In this document: positions 61,543 to 64,000 of the stretch, piece after piece
Layout: every line of letters starts with the position of its first letter
Numbering within the stretch: the stretch's first letter is position 1
Assembly: GCA_038501785.1 (NCBI GenBank)
Contig: JBAMJR010000195.1
Coordinates: forward strand, 124,001 to 188,000
From: Myoxocephalus aenaeus
Lineage: Eukaryota; Chordata; Actinopteri; Perciformes; Cottidae
DNA length: 64,000 nucleotides
Direction: 5' to 3'
Program-made: the position numbers and the translations under genes
The notes under the pieces: model-generated
Seen by the model: only the letters and a program-made list of their open reading frames with translations
What the model was told of the DNA's origin: nothing
The model's database searches: none

Positions 61543-63726
61543 TGATTCAAAGTGAGGACCCAATCAGGGGCCTTTTCTGAGTACCAGCCCCCTTCTGCAC
61601 CAATCACGTGAGTGCTGACTTCCTCAGGCCTGGAGCATGAGGGACCACGCTGTCGGAGTTGACTGATTTCAAAGAGAAACAACATCTTTTATTTGACAGT
61701 GTCTTGCATGAGGAATTATTTTATAGAGTAAACGTGCTGATCTGACCGAAGCAGCGATATAACAATGGTTTCCACCACCATTTCACCCGAGCTGCACACT
61801 GTCATACAACCTGTTCCTCCACTGGGTGATGCTGTTTCAAAGGACAAGGATCTTGTGTTTGCCTACATTCTACTAGTCACATGCCTTTCTGTGAATTCTA
61901 CAACCACCTCATTAGAGTAATGTAAAGGTCTTACTCATATTTTGTAAATATTATTCAGAAGCAACAGATACGTACACATATAAGTGTTGTCGACATGTCA
62001 GGTGCAGCACTTCTGTTTTCACAATGATATCCTTCAACAGATGTAACAATTAAGCGTACTTAATCTCTTTATGGACTCCACAAAAAAATGCAGAAAGTTG
62101 AACAAAGACGTGGGAGACGAGTCAAATCAAGAGGCAAGTGCATCTATGCCTGTCTTTGAATGTGAATGACGGCGCTAGAGTGTGTGTTAGCATGTTCTTG
62201 AGCTTTTTAGAGGGAAACATTGTCGCAAAAGCGAGGAGGAGGCTATACAAATGTTGAGTTATTGTGAAATCAGATTTGTCATGCTGCACTCATGGTTGTA
62301 TATTATGAGTCATCTTGCATCTCTTCTAGGTGTGTGTGTGTCTTTTGTATAAGACTGTATTGGTGTTTTGGCAGCAAATGTAGTAGTGTATGTGCTTGTA
62401 TTTATATATTGTTTGTATGAACTATGTGTGCAAACTCTATGTTGACTTGTAACCGGTGCATAGGAGACAGAAGTGTGTTGTGTATTGATGCAGACAAAGA
62501 AAGACAGGCATTGGCAGAACAACAAAGAGAGTGACTAACACTACTGGGAACAACAGCAACCATGGTGCGCCTTCTGTTGAAATGCGTGACAGATTTGTCA
62601 CGGTTCATAGAATAAAGGCGATCACTCAGACTGTTGATTTAAAGTGGCCCTTCTCTTTAAGTGGAGAAGTGGACCCTATCATGTCAGGAAAAACTTTGTG
62701 TTTAGTGCTTATCATCAAATGTTCGCATACTGGGTAACAAGATGGTAAACCGGTTAATTATCAAACCTGCATGTTAGCCTTTAGCTCTTTATCTACAGTT
62801 TATTGTACAGCCGCTCAGAGCCACTAGCATGGCTTTAGACTCATAGTCTTGTAGAACTAAACTTGTGAGAATGTGCAGGTTTCAACCAAAAAAAAGAAGG
62901 ATGAACTAAATGAAAAAAAATGTTTTAGCACCACCAGGTACAAGCTCATTCTTTATGTCTAAAAATAGATGTGGGATGGACTTGGGACTAAGTTGTTAAG
63001 TTAAGCTAGAAGTTAAGTGTTAAATTAGAACTGGCCTTTCCTAAATACACTTTTAGTTGACAATGATTCATGTTGGATCAACAAATTAATTACAAAATCT
63101 GTTCGATATATTCAAGTATTTGTTACATCTGATGGTGTATGATACATAAAGGGTTGTTTATTTCTGTATTTGTGTATTTTACTCCATGGTCCTGATCTCC
63201 ATTATCAGTATACAGTTAAAATAACAATTATCATCAGTTGCTTGCACTGTGCCTTTATAATTCTGTTCTTCTGCGTGTATCGAAGCCCTCTCTATAGATC
63301 TAAGCTCTAAACCAAGGTTGTACTCCATTAGCCACGAATCAATTCAACCTCAGCAAGCTTCAGTAGACATGGATTGATAGGTTTAGATATGTACTGCGAG
63401 TTGGCACAATAAAACATCAAACGCATCCTCATGCTTCAAATCTGTCAAGAGAGCAAACAAATAATAATAATTCCTGACAGGGTGTTATTTGTGTAGGTTT
63501 TCAGTTATAAGCCAAAATGAATGGTGACAACGAAGCTGACATTTAATGATACACACTGTGAATATAATGGGGGTGCTGTGATTAGCACTGACAACTGGAG
63601 AACAGATTGCAAACATTGAAACAATAAAAAATGTGTTCCTAACAGCAGTGTTAAACATCCGTTTATTGATCCATAATCAATACCTTCAGTCTGTTATATT
63701 CCCCACTGAGTCTCTCCATCAGTTTG

Positions 63727-63826
<100 letters not shown>

Positions 63827-64000
63827 CTGCTGTTCCATTATACAGGTAAACAAATCAAGCTCGAGATGAAACTGAAATGTCAAAGGAGTTGCTCAGTATT
63901 GTCCTAATTCAATATTGAGAGAAGAACCATTGAAGATTACATTAGCTGAAAGATGTGGAGGAAGAAAAGGAGGGAGGGAAACAGGATGTGAATATAACAC

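Overview
The window is nuclear DNA from a ray-finned (teleost) fish. Genes have small exons with GT-AG introns, intergenic DNA is AT-rich with many long (GT)n/(AC)n microsatellites, and fish-type dispersed repeats (tRNA-derived SINEs, hAT-type elements, LINE 3' tails) fill introns and gaps. The gene content matches the vertebrate HMGB1-USPL1-ALOX5AP-MEDAG-B3GLCT block (human 13q12.3).

Layout. 1-9.8 kb: no recognisable gene; repeats, microsatellites and the b3glct 3' flank. 9.99-24.92 kb, minus: b3glct (beta-1,3-glucosyltransferase of thrombospondin repeats), 15 coding exons, all in phase, 473 aa. 24.9-28.2 kb: intergenic, holding a ~1.2 kb compound inverted repeat. 28.23-29.47 kb, plus: medag, 5 exons, with a suspicious last junction. 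29.91-33.04 kb, minus: alox5ap (FLAP), 5 exons, 155 aa, tail-to-tail with medag. 34.89 kb, plus: an intact tRNA-Glu(TTC). 36.17-48.36 kb, minus: uspl1 (SUMO isopeptidase), 8 coding exons, ~1157 aa; its introns hold a hAT element with perfect target-site duplications, a second terminal-inverted-repeat element, a SINE, a 232-bp tandem duplication and a 44-bp perfect palindrome. 49-52.5 kb: gap between divergent uspl1 and hmgb1, with possible conserved non-coding blocks. 52.4-56.6 kb, plus: hmgb1, with a CCAAT-box promoter, a non-coding first exon and 4 coding exons (210 aa). 56.6-64 kb: no gene recognised.

The genes are not an operon. They act in separate processes: ER O-glycosylation (b3glct), adipocyte-related cytosolic protein (medag), leukotriene synthesis (alox5ap), SUMO processing (uspl1) and chromatin/alarmin function (hmgb1). 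Compared with the human order as I recall it, medag is inverted and HSPH1 and TEX26 are not seen between b3glct and medag. I found no clear new biological system. The most useful leads are the compound palindrome at the rearranged b3glct/medag boundary, the medag exon 4/5 frame problem, and the divergent FLAP motif.
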